This document shows, one piece after another, positions 27,348 through 35,203 of a stretch of DNA of 64,000 nt (its first letter is position 1; every line of letters starts with the position of its first letter). The notes below the pieces were generated by a model that did no database searches, was not told where the DNA came from, and was given only the letters and a program-made list of their open reading frames with translations. The stretch is from Streptomyces cellostaticus. GTDB taxonomy: Bacteria > Actinomycetota > Actinomycetes > Streptomycetales > Streptomycetaceae. Location of the stretch: assembly GCF_001513965.1 (NCBI RefSeq), contig NZ_KQ948015.1:582236-646235 (forward strand). Reading direction: 5' to 3'. The translations under genes and the position numbers were made by a program.

Positions 27348-28515
27348 CGCCGTCGAGGGTTCGGTCGTCTGCGGAGTGCGGGGCCGTTGTGGCTTGTCGC
27401 GCAGTTCCCCGCGCCCCCTGGGGAGTACGGTCGAGCACTCTTGAGCCGCCCACCGGGAGATCCCACAGGTCCTCACGGTCCAGGCCTGCCTCCTCCCAAG
27501 CAGTTCGCACCCGCATCAGCGGTTCCAGTACCGGCTCGGCCGACAGGACGAACGTGCCCCAGTGCATGGGAGCCATCCTCCGGGCGCCCGCGTCCAGGGT
27601 TGCCTGGACCGCCTCCTCCGGGTTGCAGTGGACGTCGCTGAGCCACCAGCGGGGGTCGTAGGCGCCGATCGGCATGAGGGCGAGGTCGATGCCGGGGTAG
27701 CGGCGGCCGATGCGGGAGAACCAGTGGCCGTAGCCGGTGTCGCCGGCGAAGTAGAGGCGCTGTCCGTCGGGTGCGGTCAGGACCCAGCCGCCCCACAGGC
27801 TGTGGCAGGTGTCGGTGAGGGTGCGCTTGGACCAGTGGTGGGCAGGCACGAAGTCGAAGCGGACGCCGGACAGTTCGGCGCCTTCCCACCAGTCCAGCTC
27901 GGTGATGCAGGTGAACCGGCGGCGCCGGAACCAGCGGCCGAGGCCGGCCGGTACGAACACCGGTGTGGTGCGCGGGAGCCGGCGCAGGGTCGGGGCGTCC
28001 AGGTGGTCGTAGTGGTTGTGGCTGATGACGACCGCGTCGACGCGCGGCAGGGTGTCCCAGGCGACACCGACGGGGGTGATGCGGGCCGGGGTGCCGAGGA
28101 TGCGACGGGACCAGACGGGGTCGGTGAGTACGGTCAGCCCGCCGACCCGGACGATCCAACTGGCGTGTCCCGCCCAGGAGACGGCGAGCGTGCGGGTGCC
28201 CACGCGGGGCAGCGGGCCGGGTTCGCAGGGAAGCCGGGGGATGTCGGCGAGGCTGTCGGGGGCGGGGCGTACGGCGCCTTCGCGGGCGAAGCGGGCGAGG
28301 GCCTTGAGGCCGGGCAGCGGCGCGGTGAGCCGATCGTGGAACGTCCGCGGCCACACCCGGTGTTCGCCGAGGGGGCGGGGCTCGGCCAGCGGCGGGAAAG
28401 GGGGTGCGGAGCTGCCGACTGCGCCGCTCGGCGTGGTCGTGGTGGCCGAGGTGGTCATCGGGGTCGTGGTGGTCGTCGTGGTGGCGGATCCGGGCTCATG
28501 CGTCTGCTGCGTCAT
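27307..28515 (-). CDS. Metallo-beta-lactamase-fold protein, NAPE-phospholipase-D-like
   Basis: A 402-residue hydrolase. A Thr-rich low-complexity N-terminus (about 10-30) precedes the fold: VSWAGHASWIVRVGGLTVLTDPVWS, the zinc motif ISHNHYDHLD near residue 155, YFAGDTGYGHWF, and MAPMHWGTF. The WS and AHHWSKR elements match bacterial NAPE-PLD-like enzymes that cleave phospholipid headgroups. ATG 28515 overlaps the upstream stop (ATGA), so it is coupled to the aminotransferase-like gene. The last 35 residues are encoded by a common intergenic repeat and the end of the convergent dedA, suggesting a recently extended C-terminus. Confidence 0.8.
   Translation of the reverse strand: MTQQTHEPGSATTTTTTTPMTTSATTTTPSGAVGSSAPPFPPLAEPRPLGEHRVWPRTFHDRLTAPLPGLKALARFAREGAVRPAPDSLADIPRLPCEPGPLPRVGTRTLAVSWAGHASWIVRVGGLTVLTDPVWSRRILGTPARITPVGVAWDTLPRVDAVVISHNHYDHLDAPTLRRLPRTTPVFVPAGLGRWFRRRRFTCITELDWWEGAELSGVRFDFVPAHHWSKRTLTDTCHSLWGGWVLTAPDGQRLYFAGDTGYGHWFSRIGRRYPGIDLALMPIGAYDPRWWLSDVHCNPEEAVQATLDAGARRMAPMHWGTFVLSAEPVLEPLMRVRTAWEEAGLDREDLWDLPVGGSRVLDRTPQGARGTARQATTAPHSADDRTLDGATAKRAAPHSEPH
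27371..27419. repeat. Common streptomycete 3' intergenic repeat
   Basis: The stretch with GGGGCCGTTGTGGCTTGTCG followed by CGCAGTTCCCCGCGCCCC is, from memory, a widely scattered element found between or at the ends of Streptomyces genes. Here it lies inside the C-terminal coding part of the MBL-fold gene and just past dedA. Confidence 0.55.
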
Positions 28516-29768
28516 CGAGGAGACTCCCGTCGCTGAGCGTCGTCGCGGAGATCGGCGAAGGCCGACCTCAAGGAGATCAACGCGCGTTCCACGTGTGGCA
28601 GTTCCCACGGCGAGGGTGACATGAGGCATTCCGTGCGTTCGTCGTCCGTGCCGCCCAGCAGGGGCCCCGTGGCGAGCCGTACGCGCAGCGCTCCGAGGTC
28701 GTCGCCGAAACGGTGGCCGCCGGGCGCGGGCATGCCGAGCCGGGCGGTGAGGAAGTCCTCCAGTTCCTGTGCGTCGCCAACGCCCTGCTCGGCGAGCGCT
28801 TCGCGCAGCGGGCCGAGGTCGGCGTACAGATGGCGGCCGGCCTGCGGCGGTCGGGCAAGCGCGCCGCCCGCGACGAGCGCGGCGTGCGCGGCGGCGGCCA
28901 CGCGCGCGTGCAGGCGTACGGCGGCCTCGCGGCGCTCGGTGACGGGCTCGGGTTCGTCGAGGGCGTACCCGGCCGCGGCGGCGACCGGCTGGGCGACCCG
29001 GGCGCCGAGCGCGGTGAGGATGTCGAGCACGCGCGCGTGGAGGTGTTCCCCCGCCGCTCCGGAGGGGAAGCGGGCGACGGCGGCGGGCCAGCCGGGCGGC
29101 AGCAGGGCGCCGGCCAGGTCGGTGACGACGGTGACCCGCTCGGGCAGCATCTCGGCGGGGCTGATCAGGACGGTCTCGTGCGGGTCGTGCACGGTGTCGC
29201 GCCAGGTCTCGTCGCTGACCAGGTGCAGGCCCTCGGCGGCCGCGGCCTCGACGGTCTCGTGCAGCAGTTCGGGCGGGGCGACGGTGGCGGTGGGGTCGTC
29301 GGCGACGGACAGCACCAGCAGCCGGGGCTCGCCGCCCTCGGCGCGGATCCGGCGCACGGTCTCCAGCAGGGCGTACGGGTCGGGGACGCCGCCGCTCTCG
29401 GCCGGGGTGGGCACGTGGAAGACGGGCCTGCCCAGCAGGCGGGCGTAGGGCGCCCACCAGGCGGCGCAGGGGCGGGGCACGAGCACGTCACCGTCGTCGC
29501 CGGCGAGCGCGGCGGTCAGGGCGAGCAGCAGGGCGGGGGCGCCGGGGCCGGCGGCCACCCGGTCGGGGACGCAGGGCAGTCCGCGCCGGGTCCAGTAGCC
29601 GCAGGCCGCCTCCAGCAGGGCGGGGGCGCCGCCGACGGGCTGTGCGTCGGCGCGGCTCGCGGCGGCGGCGAGGTGGGCGGCGAGTTCGGGGAGCACGGGC
29701 AGGCCGTCGCTCGGCAGGGGCGGTCCGTAGCGGACGGGGCCGTGGTCCTCCAGGTCGGTCCGCCGCAT
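28512..29768 (-). CDS. Aminotransferase class I/II-fold protein lacking the PLP lysine
   Basis: A 418-residue protein with the type I aminotransferase layout: VRYGPPLPSDGLPVLP, a PGAPALLLALTAALAGDDGDVLVPRPCAAWWAPYA block for the small/large domain, and LHLVSDETWRDTV holding the Asp that normally contacts the pyridine ring. The following segment, where S-x-S-K is expected, reads VTVVTDLAGALLPPGW. By my reading there is no lysine anywhere in the protein, so a PLP Schiff base is impossible. It may be a structural or regulatory relic. Start ATG 29768; its stop overlaps the MBL-fold start. Confidence 0.7.
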   Translation of the reverse strand: MRRTDLEDHGPVRYGPPLPSDGLPVLPELAAHLAAAASRADAQPVGGAPALLEAACGYWTRRGLPCVPDRVAAGPGAPALLLALTAALAGDDGDVLVPRPCAAWWAPYARLLGRPVFHVPTPAESGGVPDPYALLETVRRIRAEGGEPRLLVLSVADDPTATVAPPELLHETVEAAAAEGLHLVSDETWRDTVHDPHETVLISPAEMLPERVTVVTDLAGALLPPGWPAAVARFPSGAAGEHLHARVLDILTALGARVAQPVAAAAGYALDEPEPVTERREAAVRLHARVAAAAHAALVAGGALARPPQAGRHLYADLGPLREALAEQGVGDAQELEDFLTARLGMPAPGGHRFGDDLGALRVRLATGPLLGGTDDERTECLMSPSPWELPHVERALISLRSAFADLRDDAQRRESPR

Positions 29769-29983
29769 GTCCGCCTCCGCGCAGTCCGTGTGCCGTGTGG
29801 TGTTCCCGTCCGGGCCGTGCTGTCCTCGTCGGCTGGTCCTGTGGCCGCTGCTGTGGTGCCGGCTGCGTGGCTGGTGGGTACGGTGCCTGCTGGTGGTGCC
29901 CTCGGGATGGTGTGTACCCGCCTGGCGGCCGTCCATGGCCGGTGGCCCGGGTCGCCCCGGTACGGCCCGCCCGGCGCCGCGCG

Positions 29984-30934
29984 TCAGCCGTCCGCGGACC
30001 TCCTGCGGCCGTGCAGCCGGTAGAGGGCGCCCCCGCAGGCCGCGGCGATCAGCACACCGCCGGTGACCAGGGCCGGGACCGAGTCGTCGAAGGTGCCTCC
30101 CTGCCCGGCGTCGGCCCCGTGCTCCACGGTCGCCGGGGCGCAGTCGGCGTCCTTGCCGGGCCCGGGGCAGGTGTGCCCGGCGGGGCAGGGCGCGCCGTGG
30201 GAGTCCCCGCAGTCACGGTCGCCACCGGTGCAGGGCCGCGCCTCGGCGCACTCCTGTCCGGTGCCATGGCACTGCGCGCCGTTCCGGCACTGCCCGGTCC
30301 CGTCGGCACAGGCGCCGCCGTCACTGCACTGGGCACTCCCCTCGTGCTGTGCCGCGCCCTCGTGACACGTCTCGCCCTCGCGGCACTGTTCGGCCCCCTC
30401 GTGACACGTCTCCCCCTCGCGGCACTGGCCGGCTCCTTCGTGACACGTCTCGCCCTCCCGGCACTGGGTACCGTCTTCGCGGTTCCCGCCGTCCTTACCG
30501 GTCCCGCCGTCCTGACTGGTCCCGCCGTCCTGACTGATTCCGCCGTCCTGGCCGGTCCCGCCGTCCTGACTGATCCCGCCGTCCTGGCCGGTCCCGCCAT
30601 CCCCACCGGTCTCGACGTCCTCGCCGGTCCCGCCATCCCCACCGTTCACGCCGCCCTCGCCGGTCCCGCCATCCCCACCGTTCACGCCGGTCCCGCCGTT
30701 CACGCCGCCCTCGCACCCTGTGCCCTCCTCCAAGCCCCGGGAGGCGGGGTCGAGGGTGCCGGGGACCGGCCCGGCGAGGGCGTCGCAGGGCACGGAGACG
30801 GCGGCGGAGGCGCTGGGCGGGCTGGTGCCGGGGCCGGCCTCGGCCGGGGCGGCGGCGAGGGCGGCGGGCCCGGCTATGAAGAGCCCGGCACCGGCCAGGG
30901 CGGCGACGGACAGGGCACGGACGGTGCGGCGCAT
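29984..30934 (-). CDS. Secreted, membrane-anchored Gly/Asp- and Cys-repeat surface protein
   Basis: A 316-residue exported protein. Signal peptide at about 1-30; a Gly/Asp/Asn-rich section (about 74-150) of near-repeats such as GGDGGTGE and SQDGGTGQ; then three 12-residue units of the form QCREGETCHEGA (about 153-190) followed by more Cys-rich sequence; finally a C-terminal hydrophobic helix (PALVTGGVLIAAACGGALY) and RLHGRRR stop-transfer tail. There is no LPxTG sortase motif. It probably sits on the cell surface with its Cys paired or binding metal. No function is known. ATG 30934 has GAGGAGC upstream. Confidence 0.65.
   Translation of the reverse strand: MRRTVRALSVAALAGAGLFIAGPAALAAAPAEAGPGTSPPSASAAVSVPCDALAGPVPGTLDPASRGLEEGTGCEGGVNGGTGVNGGDGGTGEGGVNGGDGGTGEDVETGGDGGTGQDGGISQDGGTGQDGGISQDGGTSQDGGTGKDGGNREDGTQCREGETCHEGAGQCREGETCHEGAEQCREGETCHEGAAQHEGSAQCSDGGACADGTGQCRNGAQCHGTGQECAEARPCTGGDRDCGDSHGAPCPAGHTCPGPGKDADCAPATVEHGADAGQGGTFDDSVPALVTGGVLIAAACGGALYRLHGRRRSADG
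30340..30710 (-). repeat. In-frame coding repeats of the surface protein
   Basis: About 36-bp Cys-type units (near 30355-30470) and short 12-24-bp Gly/Asp-type units (near 30488-30710) alternate with small changes, as expected for slippage-prone tandem repeats. Confidence 0.75.
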
Positions 30935-31291
30935 GAGGCGGGCTCCTCGGCACGACGGCGGACGCCGGACGCCGGGACGGCGGTACGGCTGCGGGACACG
31001 GCCGGCGTGCCCTCGCTGCCATCACAGCCCGCCGGCCGCCGCACCGCGCGCGGCCGGACCCCATTCGCGGGACGCGAACAGCCCCAACGGGTGACCCGGG
31101 ACCGGCCGCCGGCCGCTCGTCGCACACCCGCCCCGGGGACGGTTCAGGGCAGGTTTTCCGTCTCCCGTGCAGGTCACTCGGTAAGTGCTCGGACCGTTCG
31201 CGTCGTACCGCACCGGGGAGGATCCTCGGTCCTGTGTCGGCTGCCGGTACCCGGGTACGCGGTGCGGGCCCTCTCCCCTCTGGAGGAAGAC
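30935..31291. other. 357-bp divergent intergenic region
   Basis: No gene is visible. It must carry promoters for the surface protein (leftward) and the DUF2795 gene (rightward). The only clear signal is the GGGTAC element near 31253. Confidence 0.5.
31234..31258 (+). promoter_or_regulatory. Possible stress sigma (SigB-type) promoter of the DUF2795 gene
   Basis: GTGT (31234-31237), 15 bp, then GGGTAC (31253-31258) fits the GNNT-N14-16-GGGTAY pattern described for streptomycete SigB-family promoters. It ends 33 bp before the start codon. Confidence 0.4.
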
Positions 31292-31669
31292 ATGCAGCGA
31301 GGCAGTGACCGGTTGAGCGTCCATCGGGACGACGAGATGAAGCACGAGCTGAAGGGCCTGCTCCAGACCAGGCACCCGACGCGCGTCGAGGAGTGGCACG
31401 ATCCGGAGCCGGCCGCCGACGACGACCCGGAGGTCTGGAGCGGGCCGGTGGGCGGTCTTGGGGCCCCGGCGTCGCTGGACCGGGCGCGGCTGGAGCTGGC
31501 CCGGCACCTGAGCCGGCACGCGTTCCCCGCGAACGCGGGCGAGCTGGCCCGGGCCCTGCGCCGGAGCAACGCACCGGGCTCGCTGGTCGACGCGGTGGCC
31601 GGGCTTCCGCGCTCGGCCCGGTACGCCCATGTGCAGCAGCTGGCCGAGGCGCTGGTGGGCGGCGGATGA
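31292..31669 (+). CDS. DUF2795 domain protein
   Basis: A 125-residue soluble protein. The C-terminal half (ARHLSRHAFPANAGELARALRRSNAPGSLVDAVAGLP) is the DUF2795 helical domain. The charged N-terminal half (MKHELKGLLQTRHPTRVEEWHDPEP) is also typical. Function unknown; family members are small and often stress-associated. ATG 31292 has GGAGGA 5 bases upstream. Confidence 0.75.
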   Translation: MQRGSDRLSVHRDDEMKHELKGLLQTRHPTRVEEWHDPEPAADDDPEVWSGPVGGLGAPASLDRARLELARHLSRHAFPANAGELARALRRSNAPGSLVDAVAGLPRSARYAHVQQLAEALVGGG

Positions 31670-31772
31670 GCCGGGGGCGGCCGGCGGAGATCGGCGCCGA
31701 CCCGCCCGGGCCGCGCGCCGCCCGTTCCCGACGCCGACCGCCGTACCGCCCGGACAAGGAAGGTGAGGGATC

Positions 31773-32315
31773 ATGCGTATCGCGTTTCTGGTGGCTCCCC
31801 AGGGCGTCGAGCAGATCGAGCTGACCGAGCCGTGGAAGGCGTTGGAGTCCGCGGGCCACGAGCCGGTGCTGGTGTCGACGCGTGCCGGCGAGATCCGGGC
31901 GTTCGACCATCTGGACAAGGCGGACGCGTTCCCGGTCGACGACGTCGTCGGCGAGACGTGGGCCGGTTCCTTCGGCGCACTGGTTCTGCCGGGCGGCGTG
32001 GCCAGTCCCGACTTCCTGCGCATGGACCCGGGAGCCGTGGCCTTCGTGAAGGAATTCTTCGTGCGGGGCCGTCCGGTCGCCGCGATCTGCCACGCTCCGT
32101 GGACGCTGGTGGAGGCGGACGTCGTACGCGGCCGGACGCTGACGTCCTGGCCGAGCATCCGGACGGACATCCGCAACGCGGGCGGCACCTGGGTGAACGA
32201 GCAGGTGGTGATCTGTGCCGACGGCCCGAACAAGCTGGTGACCAGCCGTAAGCCGGACGATCTGAAGGCGTTCTGCGACGCAGTCGTGGAGGTGTTCGCC
32301 GCCGAGACGGACTGA
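31773..32315 (+). CDS. DJ-1/PfpI-family protein (type 1 glutamine amidotransferase-like)
   Basis: A 180-residue protein. The nucleophilic Cys is in PVAAICHAPWTLVEADVVRG (about residue 107), preceded by ALVLPGGVASPDFLR that supplies the Glu/Gly elbow. The length and SWPSIRTDIRNAGGTWVN match PfpI/YhbO-type enzymes linked to glyoxal or general stress. Start ATG 31773 with AAGGTGAGG. It lies 104 bp after the DUF2795 gene in the same direction. Confidence 0.85.
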   Translation: MRIAFLVAPQGVEQIELTEPWKALESAGHEPVLVSTRAGEIRAFDHLDKADAFPVDDVVGETWAGSFGALVLPGGVASPDFLRMDPGAVAFVKEFFVRGRPVAAICHAPWTLVEADVVRGRTLTSWPSIRTDIRNAGGTWVNEQVVICADGPNKLVTSRKPDDLKAFCDAVVEVFAAETD

Positions 32316-32345
32316 CACCCCCGCAATCTTTCGCGTGCGGCCGCC

Positions 32346-32603
32346 TCAGGTGCCGGACGTGTCCGGAGTCGCCGCCTCGCCGCAGCAGCGCTCGCGGGCG
32401 CCCTCGCGGGTGCGGCCCGCACTGACCAGGCGGCGCGGGTTGCGCCGCAGGTACTCGCCCTCGAGCTGTGCCATGCGCTCGTTGTGGGCCCGCAGCGCGT
32501 CGTTCGAGCCGTACAGGAGGGTGTCGTGGCGCGTGCGGTGGATCGTCTCCAGCTCTTTCATGAGCTGCTGGTCGTCCAGTCGGCTGGGGTCGACTCCGGT
32601 CAT
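32346..32603 (-). CDS. Small DUF6158-like protein
   Basis: An 85-residue charged helical protein (MTGVDPSRLDDQQLMKELETIHRTRHDTLLYGSNDALRAHNERMAQLEGEYLRRNP) that I recognise as a common streptomycete family of unknown function. ATG 32603 is preferred over 32633 because conserved members begin MTGVDP and because a GGGTAC element at 32643-32648 (minus strand) would place transcription start near 32636. Convergent with the PfpI gene. Confidence 0.65.
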   Translation of the reverse strand: MTGVDPSRLDDQQLMKELETIHRTRHDTLLYGSNDALRAHNERMAQLEGEYLRRNPRRLVSAGRTREGARERCCGEAATPDTSGT

Positions 32604-32760
32604 GGTGGTGCCCCGCTCGTCGTGTTCGTTCATCCGGTTCGGGTACCCACCCGGACTGCACTGTCCCCGAGCGTTTCCGGGAGGGAGCCGTGGAGCTCGC
32701 GTTCCTTCAGTCCACTGTACGAACATCCGGCTCCCCGGGCCCTCCGGCGGAGCCACCGGG

Positions 32761-34380
32761 TCACCGGGCCCGTTCCACGCGGCGTTCGTCCCAGACCGGC
32801 TCGGGGGTCTCGCGGACGCGGCCGTCGCTGCCGAAGACCAGGAAGCGGTCGAAGGAGCGGGCGAACCAGCGGTCGTGGGTGACCGCCAGGACCGTGCCCT
32901 CGAAGGCCTCCAGGCCCTCCTGGAGGGCCTCGGCGGACTCCAGGTCGAGGTTGTCGGTGGGCTCGTCCAGCAGCAGGGCGGTGACGCCCTGGAGTTCCAG
33001 CAGGAGGATCTGGAAGCGGGCCTGCTGGCCGCCGGAGAGCCGGTCGAAGGACTGTTCGGCCTGGCCCGTCAGCTCGTAGCGGCGCAGCCGGGACATGGCC
33101 GCGCCCCGGTCCTGGGAGTGTTCCTTCCACAGGATGTCGAGGAGGGTACGGCCCTGCAGCTCGGGGTGGGCGTGGGTCTGCGCGAAGTGGCCGGGGACGA
33201 CCCGCGCGCCGAGCTTCCACTCCCCCGTGTGCGCCACGTCCTCCCCGGCGAGCAGCCTGAGGAAGTGCGACTTGCCCGAGCCGTTGGAGCCGAGCACGGC
33301 GACCCGTTCGCCGTAGAAGACCTCCAGGTCGAAGGGGTTCATCAGGCCGGTCAGCCCGAGCCCCTTGCAGGTGACGGCCCTGATGCCGGTGCGGCCGCCC
33401 TTCAGGCGCATGGTGATGTCCTGCTCGCGCGGCGGCTCGGGCGGCGGGCCGGCCTCCTCGAACTTGCGCAGCCTGGTCTGCGCGGCCCGGTAGCGGGAGG
33501 CCAGGTCGGCGCTGTTCTCGGCTGCCTGTCGGAGCGTGAGGACCAGCTTCTTCAGCTGGGCGTGCTTCTCGTCCCAGCGGCGGCGCAACTCCTCGAAGCG
33601 GGCGAAGCGTTCGCGGCGGGCCTCGTGGTAGGTGGCGAAGCCGCCGCCGTGCACCCAGGCGTCGGCGCCGCCCGGGCCGGGCTCCACGGAGACGATCTTC
33701 TCGGCGGCACGGGCGAGGAGTTCACGGTCGTGGGAGACGAACAGGACCGTCTTGCGGGTCTCCTTCAGCTGCTGTTCCAGCCATCGTTTGCCGGGCACGT
33801 CCAGGTAGTTGTCCGGCTCGTCCAGCAGCAGCACCTCGTCGGTGCCGCGCAGCAGGGCCTCCAGGACGAGGCGTTTCTGCTCGCCGCCGGAGAGCGTGCG
33901 CACCTGCCGCCACTGGGCCCGCTCGTACGGCATGCCGAGCGCGGCGGTGGTGCACATGTCCCACAGGGTCTCGGCCTCGTAGCCGCGTGCCTCCGCCCAG
34001 TCGGCGAGGGCCTGCGCGTAGGTCAGCTGGGCGGCCTCGTCGTCGACGGTCATGATGGCGTGCTCGGCCGTGTCGACCGCCTCGGCCGCCTCGCGGATGC
34101 GGGGCGGGGCGACGGAGACCAGCAGGTCGCGTACGGTCGTCTCGTCGCGTACGGAGCCCACGAACTGGCGCATCACGCCGAGGCCGCCGCTGACGGTGAC
34201 GCCGCCGCCGTGCGGTTTCAGCTCGCCGGAGATCAGCCGGAGCAGGGTCGTCTTGCCGGCGCCGTTCGGCCCGACCAGGGCGACGGCGGCGCCTTCACCG
34301 ACCCGGAAGGAGACATCGCCGAGCAGCGCCCTCCCGTCGGGGAGGTAGTACTCGAGGTGCGCGGCTTCCAGATGTCCCAT
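32761..34380 (-). CDS. ABC-F type ATPase
   Basis: A 539-residue soluble protein with two ABC ATPase domains and no membrane part. Domain 1: GPNGAGKT (Walker A, about 37), LSGGEQKR, LLLDEPDNYLD. Domain 2: GSNGSGKS (about 360), LSGGQQARFQ, LLLDEPTDNLD. A charged linker (about 230-300) joins them. ABC-F proteins act on ribosomes in translation rescue or antibiotic resistance; no neighbouring resistance gene is seen, so a housekeeping role is likelier. ATG 34380. Confidence 0.85.
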   Translation of the reverse strand: MGHLEAAHLEYYLPDGRALLGDVSFRVGEGAAVALVGPNGAGKTTLLRLISGELKPHGGGVTVSGGLGVMRQFVGSVRDETTVRDLLVSVAPPRIREAAEAVDTAEHAIMTVDDEAAQLTYAQALADWAEARGYEAETLWDMCTTAALGMPYERAQWRQVRTLSGGEQKRLVLEALLRGTDEVLLLDEPDNYLDVPGKRWLEQQLKETRKTVLFVSHDRELLARAAEKIVSVEPGPGGADAWVHGGGFATYHEARRERFARFEELRRRWDEKHAQLKKLVLTLRQAAENSADLASRYRAAQTRLRKFEEAGPPPEPPREQDITMRLKGGRTGIRAVTCKGLGLTGLMNPFDLEVFYGERVAVLGSNGSGKSHFLRLLAGEDVAHTGEWKLGARVVPGHFAQTHAHPELQGRTLLDILWKEHSQDRGAAMSRLRRYELTGQAEQSFDRLSGGQQARFQILLLELQGVTALLLDEPTDNLDLESAEALQEGLEAFEGTVLAVTHDRWFARSFDRFLVFGSDGRVRETPEPVWDERRVERAR

Positions 34381-34422
34381 GAAGAGGCATTCTGTGGGGC
34401 GCCCCCGACCTGGGGCAAACCC

Positions 34423-35133
34423 TTATCGGTCCTGGGGCGGCCGCCGGCCGGCGCCGGGTCCGGCGGCGGCCGGGAGCGGGCCGGCCGCGTCCAGGGGCTC
34501 TCCGGCCGGGCCGCCCTCGCCCGCCGGTACGACGGTGGCGCCGGCCCAGGACAGTGCCTCGAAGCCGTCGGACGGGGAGCCCTCCAGGATCACCACGCCG
34601 GTGTTCTCCAGCGGGCGCAGGGCGGCGAAGGCCACGTCGACGTTGCCGGCGCGGGCGGCGGTCCACATGCGGATGGCGGCGCCGTGGCTGATCATGGCGA
34701 CGCTCCCGGCGCCGCTCGCGGCGGCCTCGGCGATCACGGCGTCGTACCGGGCCAGGGCCTCCGCGCCGCTCTCCCCTCCCGGCATGCGCAGCCCGGTGTC
34801 CCCGGCCGCCCAGGCGAAGATCGTCTTCATGTAGAGATGCCCCTGTGCGGAGTCGCCGGGCACCATCTCCAGGTCGCCCGCGGACACCTCCCGGATGCCG
34901 TCCCGGACGATCACCTCAAGACCGCGGGCGGCGGCCAGCGGGGCGGCCGTCAGCCGGGTGCGGACGAGCGTGGAGGCATAGACGGCCTCGATGGCCTCAC
35001 CCGCGAGCACCTCGGGCAGGGCGGCGGCCTGTCGCTCCCCGAGCGGGGTCAGACCGGGCCCGGGTACGGCGGTGTCCAGCAGGAAGCCGGCATTGGACGG
35101 GGTCTGGCCGTGGCGGACGAGGAGCAGGCGCAT
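34423..35133 (-). CDS. Histidine phosphatase (phosphoglycerate mutase-like)
   Basis: A 236-residue protein. The catalytic RHG triplet is in MRLLLVRHGQTPSN, the second His in SVAMISHGAAIRMW (about residue 150), and STLVRTRLTA supplies phosphate-binding Arg. The C-terminal 35 residues are Gly/Ala/Pro-rich and nonconserved. Substrate unknown. It is divergent from the PAP2-lipid kinase gene across 70 bp. Confidence 0.82.
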   Translation of the reverse strand: MRLLLVRHGQTPSNAGFLLDTAVPGPGLTPLGERQAAALPEVLAGEAIEAVYASTLVRTRLTAAPLAAARGLEVIVRDGIREVSAGDLEMVPGDSAQGHLYMKTIFAWAAGDTGLRMPGGESGAEALARYDAVIAEAAASGAGSVAMISHGAAIRMWTAARAGNVDVAFAALRPLENTGVVILEGSPSDGFEALSWAGATVVPAGEGGPAGEPLDAAGPLPAAAGPGAGRRPPQDR

Positions 35134-35203
35134 GCGGGGTTCCTCTCACTCGATCGCACCACCGACGCACGAGAAACGGCGACTTCAGGGTACTCGCCCG
35201 GGC

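Noticed and set aside
30340..30710. CRISPR-like short repeats
   Set aside because: The repeats are contiguous, in-frame and encode Gly/Asp and Cys units of a secreted protein.
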